A DNA stretch of 64,000 nucleotides, from assembly GCA_017462015.1 (NCBI GenBank), contig JAFTRX010000078.1, positions 106,740 to 170,739 of the forward strand. The letters run 5' to 3'. Positions within the stretch are counted from its first letter, which is position 1. Each line of letters opens with the position of its first letter. The translations under genes were made by a program, and so were the position numbers. This DNA is from Lentisphaeria bacterium. GTDB taxonomy: Bacteria; Verrucomicrobiota; Lentisphaeria; Victivallales; Victivallaceae. The notes beneath the pieces were generated by a model, which was not told where the DNA came from, did no database searches, and was given only the letters and a program-made list of their open reading frames with translations. Shown in pieces: positions 1-9,264 of this stretch.

Positions 1-1
1 C

Positions 2-643
2 GCGCTCAAAGCTGAAATATTGGAAATGGATACCGATGGAATCTATTTTACCATGCCGCCGGAAGCGCCGGTTGATTTTGAGGAGCAAATACAGGCGGTT
101 CTGCCGGAAGGTATCGAACTTGATTTTGATGCTGAATATCCGGCGATGTATTGTTACAAAGCGAAAAATTACGCGCTTCTCCATGCTGATAACTCCATTT
201 CTGTTTCCGGTGCCGCGTTGAAATCCCGGGCGCTGGAAAAGTATCAGAGGAAATTTATTGCGGCGGCAGTGCGGGCAAAATTGCTGGAAACTCCGGAAAT
301 CATGGAAGATTGTTACCGCGAGCTGCACGATGCCATTTCGGCGCGGACGATAGATATTGCCGAACTTGCCAAAAGCGAAGTACTGAGCGATTCGCCGGAA
401 AATTATAAACGCAAACAATCATCGCCCGGCGCGCGCCGTTCTGCCGCCTATGAATTGGCTCTGGCATCGAACCGGAAGTTCCGCACCGGGGACAAGGTTG
501 AATTTTATGTCACCGGAAGCAAAGCCAAACTTCCGGTGGTGGGCAATTCCAGATTATTGAGCGATGCCGAGCCGGGAATGCGGGATGAAAACAGCGCCTA
601 TTATCTCAATAAACTTGACGAATTATACAAACAATTTAAATAA
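2..643 (+). CDS. DNA polymerase family B, C-terminal part (truncated by window edge)
   Basis: The frame is open from base 2 and ends at TAA 641-643, so only about 213 C-terminal residues are present. The segment LEMDTDGIYF is motif C (YxDTD) of family B polymerases; its two aspartates bind the catalytic metals of the palm. The tail YVTGSKAKLPVVGNSRLL and AYYLNKLDELYKQF resemble the thumb end of PolB enzymes. An internal ATG at base 20 is not a start because homology continues upstream of it. In bacteria such proteins are Pol II-like repair or translesion enzymes; the exact subtype cannot be judged from this fragment. The M20 peptidase gene follows after 11 bp. Confidence 0.85.
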   Translation, partial: ALKAEILEMDTDGIYFTMPPEAPVDFEEQIQAVLPEGIELDFDAEYPAMYCYKAKNYALLHADNSISVSGAALKSRALEKYQRKFIAAAVRAKLLETPEIMEDCYRELHDAISARTIDIAELAKSEVLSDSPENYKRKQSSPGARRSAAYELALASNRKFRTGDKVEFYVTGSKAKLPVVGNSRLLSDAEPGMRDENSAYYLNKLDELYKQFK

Positions 644-654
644 AGGCAATCATT

Positions 655-1821
655 ATGAGTGACGTTCAGAAATTTTTACAACTTGTTGAAGCATACAGCG
701 CTGAACTGGACAATTTGAGCATGGAAGTCTGGAAAAATCCGGAATTGGCTTTCAAGGAGTTTACCGCGTGCAAACTTCAGTGCGAACTGTTGAGAAAATG
801 GGGATTTGAAGTCACGGAAAACTATTGCGGATTTGAAACCGCCTACCGCTGTGAATACGGCAGCGGTTCACCGGCATTTGCCATTACATCTGAATACGAT
901 GCCCTGCCGGGTATCGGACACGGCTGCGGACACAACCTTATTTGCGGCGCCTCGCTGGGCGCATTCATCGCCCTGACTGAATATATGAAAGCCAACAACA
1001 TTCCCGGCAAGGTCGTACTGCTCGGCACCCCCGCCGAAGAGAGCGGCAGCAGCAAGGTCAAAATCGTCGATTCCGGCGCCCTTGACGGTGTGGATGCGGC
1101 GATGATGGTACACGCTTCGTGGCGCACCTGTCTGGATACCGGATGTTTGAGCATCAAACGTTTCGATGTGGTATTCAAAGGTAAAGCCTCCCATGCCAGC
1201 GGTTCGCCTCATCTGGGTATCAACGCGCTGGATGCGGTCAATCTGACCTTCGCCGGAGTCAACGCCTGGCGTCAGCAGCTTCCGGAAAGTTCCCGCATCC
1301 ACGGTATCGTTACCGAAGGCGGACTCAAACCCAATATCACTCCCGACCGTGCCGGATGCTGTTTCTTTGTCCGTGCGGACAATCCGGAGTGGCAGGATAA
1401 GATGAATAACCGTTTCCTTGATATCATCAAAGGTGCGGCGCTTATGACCGGTTGTGAATATGAGATCACCAAAGTCAGTTCCGGCACCAAGGCGCGCAAG
1501 CCGAACAGCTTGATGAATCAGCTCTGGATGGAGAATATCGCAGAACTGGGCAGTCCGGTCGATTTGAGTTTCGGTCCCGGTCGCGGTTCGTCTGACTTCG
1601 GCAATGTTTCGCAGACGGTTCCGGCGATCCATCCCTACATCGGAATTTCCGAAGATCACACCGAGATCGCCGGACACTCTGCCGCTCTCTGCGCTGCGGC
1701 GGGCAAACCGTACGCTTTGAGCCAGATGCACAAGGCCTCCGCCGCGATGGCAACGGTCGGTTTGAAAGTTTTGACCGATGCGGACTACCGCGAAAAGCTG
1801 AAAATCGAATTCAATAAGTGA
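655..1821 (+). CDS. M20 family metallopeptidase (PM20D2/AbgB-like amidohydrolase)
   Basis: This 388-residue protein carries the M20 metal-binding block EYDALPGIGHGCGHN (about residues 79-93) and the catalytic-base block GTPAEESGS near residue 125. The later HASGSPH and ISEDHTEIAGHS segments match the dimerisation domain and C-terminal ligand region of the family. The EYDALPGIGHGCGHNLI signature is typical of the PM20D2 / p-aminobenzoyl-glutamate hydrolase branch, which cleaves small N-acyl or dipeptide amides in the cytoplasm. No signal peptide is seen. It starts at ATG 11 bp after the polymerase gene and may be cotranscribed with it. The precise substrate is unknown. Confidence 0.87.
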   Translation: MSDVQKFLQLVEAYSAELDNLSMEVWKNPELAFKEFTACKLQCELLRKWGFEVTENYCGFETAYRCEYGSGSPAFAITSEYDALPGIGHGCGHNLICGASLGAFIALTEYMKANNIPGKVVLLGTPAEESGSSKVKIVDSGALDGVDAAMMVHASWRTCLDTGCLSIKRFDVVFKGKASHASGSPHLGINALDAVNLTFAGVNAWRQQLPESSRIHGIVTEGGLKPNITPDRAGCCFFVRADNPEWQDKMNNRFLDIIKGAALMTGCEYEITKVSSGTKARKPNSLMNQLWMENIAELGSPVDLSFGPGRGSSDFGNVSQTVPAIHPYIGISEDHTEIAGHSAALCAAAGKPYALSQMHKASAAMATVGLKVLTDADYREKLKIEFNK

Positions 1822-1831
1822 CCGCCTGATT

Positions 1832-3952
1832 TTGAAGAAGTTCCAGTCCATCCTTTTTCCTGTTGCAATTGCCGTATCTCTGGCGGCGGCAGCTGCGGCA
1901 TTGACCGATGCTTTGATGACGGTATGTTACATCAATGCACAAATAAACGCCTTGACTTACAAGGTTATACGCAGTAATCCCGTCTCCTGGCGCTGGATAA
2001 TTGCGGCGATCGGCGCTGCGGCGGTTCTGTTTGCCGCGTGGACAGGGAACGTGAACCGGATGGAGCGGGTACGCCGATGGGAAAAAGTTCTCCGTCCGGC
2101 GTGGTTGTTGTGGCTTATCCCGTGTGAAACATTTCCCGGAATACTTTTAGCGGTGCTGGTGATAAGTTTTATCGCTTTTCAGGCAGGGAGATGTTTCACT
2201 TTCAAACTTCCGGAACTGCCGGAAAAATATGGAACGGTTGTCGCACTGTCGGGAGGGATAGCTCTTGCTATCTGGGGTTATTATCTGCAGACCAGAGCGT
2301 ATGACTCCATGTATTTTATCTGGGGCGACTGGAACCAGTACGCTGAACACTATTTGCATTTATTGAGCGGCAAGGCGCGGGGCGTACAGTATCTCGCCGG
2401 TGCCGGTCACTGGAATTTCGGAGTGAATCTGGTGATGACCGGGGCGCTGAAAGTGTGGTGCGCTCCAGATATGATATTTATAATCAATGCGTTGTGTATA
2501 GCTTCCATTGTGCCGCTCTCATATTGGTTGTGCCGTAAGTGTGATTTAAGCTCCAACATGAGTGTGGTGCTGGTAGTTCTGACCGCGTTCAATCCGGTGT
2601 TGAGCAACCAGTATCTGACGCTCTTTTACGGATTCCATCCGATAGTGTTTTTTGTCCCGGTGCTGATGGGATTTTTCATCGCGCGGGAGTATAAAAACAA
2701 GTATCTGATGGCGATATTTTTTCTGCTGTCACTGCTGGTGCAGGAAACGGTTTGTGTGTTCTGGGCGGGGTATGCACTCTATTTGCTGTGCTGTAAGCAA
2801 TGGAAGAGCGGTGTACTGCTCTTTGCGGCAATGGGGGGATTATTTTTCTTTTTCAGCAGTGTGGTTATCCCGGCGGCGCACGATGCGGAAAATTACGCGC
2901 AGATGTTCCATTATTCCCAACTGGGCAACAGCATGGGAGAAGTGTTGCTTTCTCCATTCACCCGGCCGCGTGCCTTCTGGGAAACGCTGTTTGAGCGCAG
3001 TTCGATTTGCTTTGCTCTGGCGGTGTTTGTACCGTTCTTTTTCGGCATAGTATTCAAACCGCTGATGCTGGTGGCGTTGATGCCGATTTTTGCCGGTGTC
3101 GTTCTGCAGGGATCGCCGGATGTGAAAACGGTCACGCTTCAATACGGTTTGGAGTGTACGGTATTTTCCATGATCGTGATGATATTGAATTTAAAACGTA
3201 TTTATCCGGAGTTGCGCCGTCCGGCGGTGTGTGCGGTATTGAGTGCGACCTTGCTTTGCGGCTGGATGCTGGGGATGATCCCCGGCGGCAAGGGGCCGTT
3301 AAAGCGGATAATGGAGCGTCCGTCCGCAGTGACATTGATAAACTTTTTCGATCAGGCAGCAGGGAAAGCTGAGCGCATCGCCGCAACCGGAAGAATCCGC
3401 GGACAATTCCAGTTTATGCGCCCGACGGTGGCGCTCAAAGATATGCGTCCCGGGGATGCTGTTATCATTGATTTGCACGACAAGGGTATCGAGGATGCCA
3501 AAGAGCTGTCCGCGTTGCGGAAAAAACTTATCGCTGATGCGCGGACAGTTCCGGTGACCTATGTTATCTGGAAAAATCATACGATAGCAATGTTCCGGAT
3601 ATTGGAAAAACCGGTCGCGCGTCCGGCTGTGCCGTGGCTGCGGCAGGTTCCGGAAGCGGTTTTTGCCAAAGCCGGAGGGCGGCTGGTTTACCGGCAAAAC
3701 GGGGTTTGGGAACTGCGTTTTGCCCGTATAAATGATAAGAATGTTTACCGGCTGCTGCTGCAAAAAGAGCAGACAGAAGATATTGAATTGTCCATCCGGC
3801 AGTCTGAGGCAAATAATGTGACTGAAGTTGTAATCGCTTTTGGCAACGGTCTGTTTCCGGCATATTCCGTAAAGCCGGGAACGATGTTTGAATTTGTTCT
3901 CCCCGGCGGAGCGCCCAGTAACATCGGGGTCAACGTGTATAATATAAAATAG
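1832..3952 (+). CDS. DUF2079 family integral membrane protein
   Basis: This protein of about 706 residues has 10 or more hydrophobic segments in its first 470 residues, followed by a soluble C-terminal region of about 220 residues. The blocks WGDWNQYAEHYLHLLSG, FYGFHPIVFFVP and LVQETVCVFWAGYAL resemble DUF2079, a family related to GT-C glycosyltransferases and usually predicted to act at the membrane on lipid-linked sugars. The start is TTG 1832, 10 bp after the peptidase stop, with no clear Shine-Dalgarno, so the exact start is uncertain. It is convergent with the Gfo/Idh gene, with 14 bp between the stops. Function is unproven; the GT-C relation is family knowledge. Confidence 0.75.
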   Translation: MKKFQSILFPVAIAVSLAAAAAALTDALMTVCYINAQINALTYKVIRSNPVSWRWIIAAIGAAAVLFAAWTGNVNRMERVRRWEKVLRPAWLLWLIPCETFPGILLAVLVISFIAFQAGRCFTFKLPELPEKYGTVVALSGGIALAIWGYYLQTRAYDSMYFIWGDWNQYAEHYLHLLSGKARGVQYLAGAGHWNFGVNLVMTGALKVWCAPDMIFIINALCIASIVPLSYWLCRKCDLSSNMSVVLVVLTAFNPVLSNQYLTLFYGFHPIVFFVPVLMGFFIAREYKNKYLMAIFFLLSLLVQETVCVFWAGYALYLLCCKQWKSGVLLFAAMGGLFFFFSSVVIPAAHDAENYAQMFHYSQLGNSMGEVLLSPFTRPRAFWETLFERSSICFALAVFVPFFFGIVFKPLMLVALMPIFAGVVLQGSPDVKTVTLQYGLECTVFSMIVMILNLKRIYPELRRPAVCAVLSATLLCGWMLGMIPGGKGPLKRIMERPSAVTLINFFDQAAGKAERIAATGRIRGQFQFMRPTVALKDMRPGDAVIIDLHDKGIEDAKELSALRKKLIADARTVPVTYVIWKNHTIAMFRILEKPVARPAVPWLRQVPEAVFAKAGGRLVYRQNGVWELRFARINDKNVYRLLLQKEQTEDIELSIRQSEANNVTEVVIAFGNGLFPAYSVKPGTMFEFVLPGGAPSNIGVNVYNIK

Positions 3953-3966
3953 GCAGGCGGCTGATT

Positions 3967-4968
3967 TTACTCTGCCGCCCGGTCGGCGTATTCCTGAACT
4001 TTCAGAATGTTTCTGGAAGCGGTGATGATGCTTGCCGTGGTAAGTGAACCGGGAGTGCCGGATATTTCGCTGATAAATTCCGTGAGAAAATCCGGACCGC
4101 GATCCGCCGGAACCGCAAAGGTGGATTTTCCGGCAGTACCATTGATATATGCCGTTATGAACTGGTCGGCATAGTTGAATTCGATCATGCCGTTGCGCCC
4201 CCAGATATTGAATCTCCAGTAAGTCGGTAAAGTTCCGGTGGTGTCCGGTGAAGAGTAGGAGACATCGCCGATAACGCCGCAGCCGTTATCCAGAGTGAGC
4301 ATGAATTGACCGGCATCGTTGAAGGTCTCCTCCGGGCGGGCGAATGCTTTCCAGGTGCGTGCGCCGTTGATGTGTTGGATTTGCCATCCGGTGAGGAACG
4401 GGATCAAATCGGCGACGTGACTGCCGATATCATTGATGGTTCCGCCGTGCATGTTTCCGGAAAAATACCACGACGGACGGGATTTCCTTGAAAGGCGGTG
4501 CTGGGCGGAAAACTGTATCTGGATGACTTCGCCGATGATTCCGGCATCCAGCAGTTGTTTTGCTCCTGCCACCGGCGGTGCGGTACGCAGATCGAACATG
4601 CAGCCGAGACAGAGGTTTTTGGCTTTGGTGAGAGCTTCAATTTGTTCAAGTTCGGATAATTTGGTACATATCGGTTTGTCTGAAAGCACATGTTTGTTCC
4701 GTTCCAGCGCGGCAATGGCGATCTTTCCCCGGCGGGCGTAGCAGTCACCGATGGCAACGGCATCGCAATCGACGGTATCGAGCATATCATTGATGGATGT
4801 GTGGGTGATGTTCACCTTGCCGGAGTTTTCAAGCTCCGTTCTTGTTGCGGCATCTTCTTCGGCGCAGGCGACGATCTCCACTGCCGGATTGTTTTTTGCG
4901 ATGTTGAGCAGACTGAAAATATGGTTGTGCCGGAATCCGGCGAAGGCAAGTTTTAGTTTTAGTTTCAT
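3967..4968 (-). CDS. Gfo/Idh/MocA family oxidoreductase
   Basis: This 333-residue protein has an N-terminal Rossmann fold (LKLAFAGFRHNHIFSLL) in which the usual glycine-rich loop is altered. The family signature appears as HVLSDKPICT near residue 95, corresponding to the EKP motif. A C-terminal alpha/beta domain with GGTINDIGSHVADL carries the usual catalytic-histidine region. Members oxidise or reduce sugars and inositols with NAD(P). The gene stands alone, transcribed leftward from the promoter at 5077-5104, with a leader of about 100 nt that contains a 9-bp tandem repeat. The substrate cannot be named. Confidence 0.88.
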   Translation of the reverse strand: MKLKLKLAFAGFRHNHIFSLLNIAKNNPAVEIVACAEEDAATRTELENSGKVNITHTSINDMLDTVDCDAVAIGDCYARRGKIAIAALERNKHVLSDKPICTKLSELEQIEALTKAKNLCLGCMFDLRTAPPVAGAKQLLDAGIIGEVIQIQFSAQHRLSRKSRPSWYFSGNMHGGTINDIGSHVADLIPFLTGWQIQHINGARTWKAFARPEETFNDAGQFMLTLDNGCGVIGDVSYSSPDTTGTLPTYWRFNIWGRNGMIEFNYADQFITAYINGTAGKSTFAVPADRGPDFLTEFISEISGTPGSLTTASIITASRNILKVQEYADRAAE

Positions 4969-5005
4969 TTATCTATCCTCTTTGGTGTTAGGGCTGGCGC
5001 TGGTG

Positions 5006-5041
5006 TCCTATAAGTCCCATAAGTCCTATAAGTCTCATGCA
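5006..5041. repeat. 9-bp tandem repeat (TCCTATAAG, about 4 units)
   Basis: Three contiguous 9-bp units (TCCTATAAG, TCCCATAAG, TCCTATAAG; 5006-5032) are followed by a degenerate fourth, TCTCATGCA. They lie in the transcribed leader of the leftward Gfo/Idh gene, between its promoter and start codon. The period is a multiple of 3 but no coding frame is supported. No function can be assigned from sequence. Confidence 0.8.
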
Positions 5042-5076
5042 AAACGGTACTATGCAGTGCGCCGGCTGTAATCTCT

Positions 5077-5104
5077 AATATAGCATGGAAAATATCTTTT
5101 TCAA
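5077..5104 (-). promoter_or_regulatory. Sigma70-type promoter for the Gfo/Idh gene
   Basis: On the minus strand TTGAAA (5099-5104) is followed after 16 bp by TATATT (5077-5082) in the context ATGCTATATTAG. This matches the promoter pattern repeated across the window. Confidence 0.7.
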
Positions 5105-5153
5105 GAAAAAGGTTGCCCTGTAAAAAAACAAATAACGGTTGTGCTGAAATTAT

Positions 5154-5182
5154 TTTACTTTCAGTAAAACTTGTGCTATATT
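5154..5182 (+). promoter_or_regulatory. Promoter of the ACT-PFL operon
   Basis: The -10 box TATATT (5177-5182), in the context TTGTGCTATATTAT, has the extended-minus-10 form seen repeatedly in this window. The -35 is weak (TTTACT, 5154-5159), consistent with reliance on the TGC extension. Confidence 0.65.
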
Positions 5183-5219
5183 ATCTGAATGACATCAAAA
5201 ATATAGTATGGAGGTCGTT

Positions 5220-5489
5220 ATGAAAGCTGTTGTTTCGGTCATCGGACGGGATTCCGTCGGTATCATCGCCAAAGTCAGTGCCGGTTGCGCGGATTTCGGA
5301 GCCAATATTCTGGATATTTCCCAAACCGTGCTGGATGAATATTTTACCATGATAATGATCGTCGATATCGACAAGCTCAACCGTCCGTTCAATGAATTTG
5401 TAGACTACATGAGTGTCCGCGGCAAAACTGACGGCTTGGATATTCACGTTATGCACGAAGATATTTTCAACTCCATGCACAGGATCTGA
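5220..5489 (+). CDS. ACT domain-containing protein (UPF0237)
   Basis: This 89-residue single ACT-domain protein ([20 protein letters not shown]) shows the glycine-rich ligand loop and the predicted beta-alpha-beta-beta-alpha-beta fold of the UPF0237 group. ATG 5220 is chosen over an in-frame ATG at 5208 because GGAGG at 5210-5214 sits 5 nt before it. ACT domains bind amino acids or other small ligands and usually regulate a partner. The PFL-family gene begins 5 bp after the stop, and this pair is conserved in many bacteria and archaea. The ligand is unknown. Confidence 0.88.
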   Translation: MKAVVSVIGRDSVGIIAKVSAGCADFGANILDISQTVLDEYFTMIMIVDIDKLNRPFNEFVDYMSVRGKTDGLDIHVMHEDIFNSMHRI

Positions 5490-5494
5490 GAATC

Positions 5495-6847
5495 ATGTTT
5501 GATACCAAAGATATTATTGAAACAATAAGTATGATCCGGGAAGAGTGCCTGGATATCCGTACTATCACGATGGGGATCTCTCTCTACGATTGCCAGAGCG
5601 AGAACCCTGAACGCCTTTGCAGCCGGATATATGACCGTATCATGTCCCGCGCGGCTAAATTGGTGAAGACCGGCGAGGATATCGAAAAAAAATATGGTAT
5701 CCCCATCATCAATAAGCGGGTCTCCGTTACTCCCATCGCGTTGATGGCGGGCGGATTGTCTGTTGACGATGCCGTGAAGGTCGCCAAAACCCTGGACCGG
5801 GCGGCGCATGAACTGGGCATCAACTTTATCGGCGGTTTCAGCGCACTGGTGCAGAAAGGGTTCACTAACGGAAGCCGTGCCGTCATTGATGCCATTCCGC
5901 AGGCGCTGGCGGAGACGGAACGGGTCTGCTCATCGGTCAATGTCGCCTCTACCAAGGCCGGGATCAATATGGATGCCGTGGCGCAAATGGGACGTATCAT
6001 CCGGCAGACGGCGGATATCACTGCCGACCGGGATGCCATCGGTTGTGCCAAACTGGTGGTTTTTGCCAACGTTCCGGAAGACAACCCGTTTATGGCGGGG
6101 GCGTTTCACGGTGTCGGAGAGCCGGAGACGGTCATCAATGTCGGTGTTTCCGGTCCCGGTGTGGTCGCCTCTGCCATCCGGCGCAAAGGTGACTGCAATT
6201 TGACGGAAGTTGCGGAAACGATCAAACGTACCGCGTTCAAGATCACCCGGGTCGGACAATTGGTGGCAAAAGAGGCTTCTGAACGTCTGGGCGTGCCTTT
6301 CGGTATCGTGGACTTGTCGCTTGCTCCCACTCCGGCGGTCGGCGATTCAGTTGCCTACATCCTTGAATCCATGGGACTGGAAAAGTGCGGATGCCACGGA
6401 ACCACTGCGGCGCTGGCGATGCTCAACGATGCCGTGAAAAAGGGCGGAGTTATGGCGTCGAGCCATGTCGGCGGTTTGTCGGGGGCTTTTATTCCGGTGT
6501 CGGAAGATGCCGGTATGATCGAAGCCGCCAAGTGCGGCGCGTTGAGTCTGGATAAGCTGGAAGCGATGACCGCTGTCTGTTCGGTCGGTTTGGATATGAT
6601 CGCCATTCCCGGCGATACTCCGGCGGAGGTGATTTCCGGCATCATCGCGGATGAAATTTCCATCGGCGTAGTCAATACCAAGACCACGGCGGTGCGGTTG
6701 ATCCCCGCAGGCAAAGTTGGAGATATGGTCTCTTTCGGCGGTTTGCTCGGCGAAGCGCCGGTGATCCCGGTGAGCAACTATTCACCTGCCAAATTCATTG
6801 GCCGCGGAGGACGGATCCCCGCGCCGCTGCAGAGTTTGAAGAACTGA
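5495..6847 (+). CDS. PFL family protein (UPF0210/DUF711)
   Basis: This 450-residue protein of the UPF0210 family begins [20 protein letters not shown] and contains the conserved segments [23 protein letters not shown] and [29 protein letters not shown]. Structures in the family show a pyruvate-formate-lyase-like barrel, but no glycyl-radical motif (RVxG) near the C-terminus is seen, so radical chemistry is not implied. It forms a two-gene operon with the ACT-domain gene, which probably senses a ligand for it. The biochemical role of the family is not established. Confidence 0.87.
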   Translation: MFDTKDIIETISMIREECLDIRTITMGISLYDCQSENPERLCSRIYDRIMSRAAKLVKTGEDIEKKYGIPIINKRVSVTPIALMAGGLSVDDAVKVAKTLDRAAHELGINFIGGFSALVQKGFTNGSRAVIDAIPQALAETERVCSSVNVASTKAGINMDAVAQMGRIIRQTADITADRDAIGCAKLVVFANVPEDNPFMAGAFHGVGEPETVINVGVSGPGVVASAIRRKGDCNLTEVAETIKRTAFKITRVGQLVAKEASERLGVPFGIVDLSLAPTPAVGDSVAYILESMGLEKCGCHGTTAALAMLNDAVKKGGVMASSHVGGLSGAFIPVSEDAGMIEAAKCGALSLDKLEAMTAVCSVGLDMIAIPGDTPAEVISGIIADEISIGVVNTKTTAVRLIPAGKVGDMVSFGGLLGEAPVIPVSNYSPAKFIGRGGRIPAPLQSLKN

Positions 6848-7076
6848 TATTGTTTCCTTGGGAAAGGTGCGGCATAACTCGCTTCAATGACAACACCGTT
6901 ATTGAAAAAATATTATCTCCCCTCAGGGGGATAGAGCATTTGTTAAAATTTTGCGAGGCGGTCAGAGCGCTCGGCGGCAACCGCCTCGCATCACTATTCC
7001 AAGACAGCTTTTATTGCGCACAAATTCCGCAGTCAGCGGTGTTTGTGATAAAAATCCAATAAAAGTATGCTTTGCC
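6848..7076. other. Intergenic region before guaB with two inverted repeats
   Basis: No credible gene lies here. A perfect 11-bp inverted repeat (6952-6962 with 6980-6990, stem TGCGAGGCGGT) encloses 17 nt that contain the palindrome GAGCGCTC. No T-tract follows, so it is not a typical intrinsic terminator. A smaller hairpin, TCCCC-TCA-GGGGA, lies near 6918-6930. Confidence 0.6.
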
Positions 7077-7137
7077 GGTTGAAAAAACTCCTTTTCGGGT
7101 GTATTTTATATAAAAGGAGTATAATAATATTTCAACC
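7077..7137 (+). promoter_or_regulatory. guaB promoter with nested dyad symmetry
   Basis: TTGAAA (7079-7084), 17 bp, then TATTTT (7102-7107) forms a sigma70-type promoter. An alternative perfect TATAAT lies at 7120-7125 but has no matching -35. Two nested perfect inverted repeats surround the core: GGTTGAAA/TTTCAACC (7077-7084 and 7130-7137) and ACTCCTTTT/AAAAGGAGT (7087-7095 and 7112-7120). This layout would suit a dimeric repressor operator or a supercoiling-sensitive cruciform; that reading is inference. Confidence 0.6.
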
Positions 7138-7141
7138 CTAA

Positions 7142-8653
7142 ATGAAAGCGGTGCGTTTAATGCGTTACATTGACAAATTTATGGCGGCCTTCCCCTTTGA
7201 AGGACTTACTTTCGATGACATCTCTCTGGTGGTTCAGTATGCGGACTTTCTGCCGCACGATACTGACATTTCCAGTAACTTCTCCCGGAACATCAAGCTG
7301 AACATCCCCTTTGTCAGTGCCGCGATGGATACCGTTACTGAAAGCGAAATGGCGATTGCTATGGCGCGCCTCGGCGGTATCGGTGTTATCCACAAAAACC
7401 TCTCTCCGGAACGTCAGGCAGAAGAGGTTCGCAAGGTCAAATATTATCTCAACGGTGTTATCCGCACTCCGGTAACTTTCCATCCGGATCAGACCGTTGC
7501 CGATATGCTCGCTGAAAAGAAGAAACTCAAATACTCCTTCTCCGGTTTCCCCATCGTGGAAGAGGACGGCAAACTGGTCGGTATCATCACCAGCAGAGAC
7601 ATCAAGTTCCTCACCGATTACAACATCCGTATCCGAGACGTCATGACCAGCAAGCTGATTTCCGCTCCCGATGGCACTGCTATCGCCGATGCGTACAACA
7701 TCATGCGTGAAAACAAAGTCGGTAAACTTCCCATGGTCGATCGCGAAGGAAAACTTACCGGTCTTTTCAGCTTCCTCGATGTCCGTACTCTCATTGCCCG
7801 CGATGAGCCGGATTACAACCGCGACAGCCGTCACCAGCTCCGCGTTGCCGCCGCCATCGGACCCTACGATGAAGGCCGCGCTGAAGCGTTGGTCAAAGCC
7901 GGTGTCGATGCTCTGGTCATCGATACGGCGCACGGTCACTCCAAAGGTGTTATTGAAACGGTCAAAATTCTCAAGGACCGTTATGCTTCCGTTGATATCG
8001 TTGCCGGTAATATCGCTACTGCCGAAGCCGCCAAAGCTCTCGCCGATGCCGGCGCGGATGCCATCAAGGTCGGTATCGGACCCGGTTCCATTTGCACCAC
8101 CCGCGTGGTCGCCGGTGTCGGTGTTCCGCAGGTCTCTGCCGTGTATGCGGTCAAGAGTGCCATTCCTGCCGACATTCCGGTCATCGCTGACGGCGGTATC
8201 AAGCAGTCCGGTGACGTTGCCAAAGCCATCGCGGTCGGCGCTTCCTGCGTGATGATGGGTTCTGCGCTTGCCGGTACCAGCGAAAGCAACGGTGATGTGG
8301 TTCTCCATCAGGGACGCAGCTACGTCGCTTACCGCGGCATGGGCAGTCTGGAAGCTATGAAGTGCAACAAAGGCAGCCGTGAACGTTACGGTCAGGACGA
8401 TGTGGATGACGATACCGAACTCGTGCCGCAGGGCATCGAAGCGATGGTTCCGTTCCGCGGACCGGTGCGCGGTGTCATTCATCAGTTTGTCGGCGGTTTG
8501 CGTTACAGCTTCGGTTACTGCGGCGCCCGCACGCTGGCTGAATTCCAGGACAATGCGATGATGGTCAGAGTGACTGCCGCCGGCTTGCGTGAAGCGCATC
8601 CGCACGACGTGGTCATCACCAAGGATGCTCCCAATTACAGCAGTTCCAACTGA
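7142..8653 (+). CDS. guaB: Inosine-5'-monophosphate dehydrogenase
   Basis: This enzyme oxidises IMP to XMP with NAD, the committed step of GMP synthesis. It has about 503 residues in the usual order: N-terminal barrel (LTFDDISLV), a CBS-pair insert at roughly residues 105-225 ([39 protein letters not shown]), then the rest of the barrel. The catalytic loop [11 protein letters not shown] contains the nucleophilic Cys; the flap carries [10 protein letters not shown] second in-frame ATG at 7160 fits homologues about equally well, and neither start has a good Shine-Dalgarno. The leader shows dyad symmetry over the promoter. ompH and lpxD follow and may be cotranscribed. Confidence 0.95.
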   Translation: MKAVRLMRYIDKFMAAFPFEGLTFDDISLVVQYADFLPHDTDISSNFSRNIKLNIPFVSAAMDTVTESEMAIAMARLGGIGVIHKNLSPERQAEEVRKVKYYLNGVIRTPVTFHPDQTVADMLAEKKKLKYSFSGFPIVEEDGKLVGIITSRDIKFLTDYNIRIRDVMTSKLISAPDGTAIADAYNIMRENKVGKLPMVDREGKLTGLFSFLDVRTLIARDEPDYNRDSRHQLRVAAAIGPYDEGRAEALVKAGVDALVIDTAHGHSKGVIETVKILKDRYASVDIVAGNIATAEAAKALADAGADAIKVGIGPGSICTTRVVAGVGVPQVSAVYAVKSAIPADIPVIADGGIKQSGDVAKAIAVGASCVMMGSALAGTSESNGDVVLHQGRSYVAYRGMGSLEAMKCNKGSRERYGQDDVDDDTELVPQGIEAMVPFRGPVRGVIHQFVGGLRYSFGYCGARTLAEFQDNAMMVRVTAAGLREAHPHDVVITKDAPNYSSSN

Positions 8654-8670
8654 GTGGAAAATTGCCTGAG

Positions 8671-9264
8671 ATGAGGAAATTTTTCAAATCACTTCTGCTC
8701 ATCCTGATCGGATGTTGCGCCGTTGCGGTCTCGGCTGAGGACCGCATCGGTGTGGTTGATTTGGAAAGAATCTTCCGGGAATACCACAAAAGCCGTTCTG
8801 TTGAAAACTTTATCAATCAGCGCGCCGAGGCTGTGCGCGCTTATCTTTCCCAGCTGCAAAAACAGTTGAACGAACTTCGCGCTGCCGCCCGCAAACTCGG
8901 TACGGATGCTGTCAATCCGGCGTTGAGCGAAAGCGAAAAGCGCGTTGTCCGGCAAAACGCTGACGATGCTTTGCGCAAAGTCCGGGCCAAGGAGGCTGAA
9001 ATACAGCTTTATGTCTCCGAAGTCTCCCGTGAACGCAAAGAACTTGAAGCCAAAAAACGCGCCGAAATAATGGCTGATATCCACGCCGAAATCAAACGGC
9101 GCGCCACTGTGCGCGGATTTAATTTCATTCTCGACAAATCCGGACGGACACTCAATGACCAGCCGGCGGTGATTATTTTCCCTGCCGGCCGCGACATCAG
9201 CGATGAGGTCATCCGGGAACTCAACCGTACCGCGTCAAAACATAAAACGGAGGTCAAAAAATGA
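8671..9264 (+). CDS. OmpH/Skp family periplasmic chaperone
   Basis: This protein of about 197 residues has a signal peptide (MRKFFKSLLLILIGCCAVAVSA, cleavage likely before EDR). The start of the mature protein, RIGVVDLERIFREYHKS, is the OmpH/Skp signature. A long charged coiled coil (about residues 40-140) forms the tentacle region, and the end GFNFILDKSG...QPAVIIFP completes the trimerisation body. Skp binds unfolded outer-membrane proteins in the periplasm. ATG 8671 is chosen over TTG 8662. Its 3' end overlaps lpxD by 4 bp (ATGA), the same skp-lpxD order as in many Gram-negatives. Confidence 0.88.
   Translation: MRKFFKSLLLILIGCCAVAVSAEDRIGVVDLERIFREYHKSRSVENFINQRAEAVRAYLSQLQKQLNELRAAARKLGTDAVNPALSESEKRVVRQNADDALRKVRAKEAEIQLYVSEVSRERKELEAKKRAEIMADIHAEIKRRATVRGFNFILDKSGRTLNDQPAVIIFPAGRDISDEVIRELNRTASKHKTEVKK

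Noticed and set aside
7112-7120. AAAAGGAGT as the guaB Shine-Dalgarno
   Set aside because: It lies more than 20 nt before ATG 7142, and a stop codon (TAA 7139-7141) blocks any nearer in-frame start.
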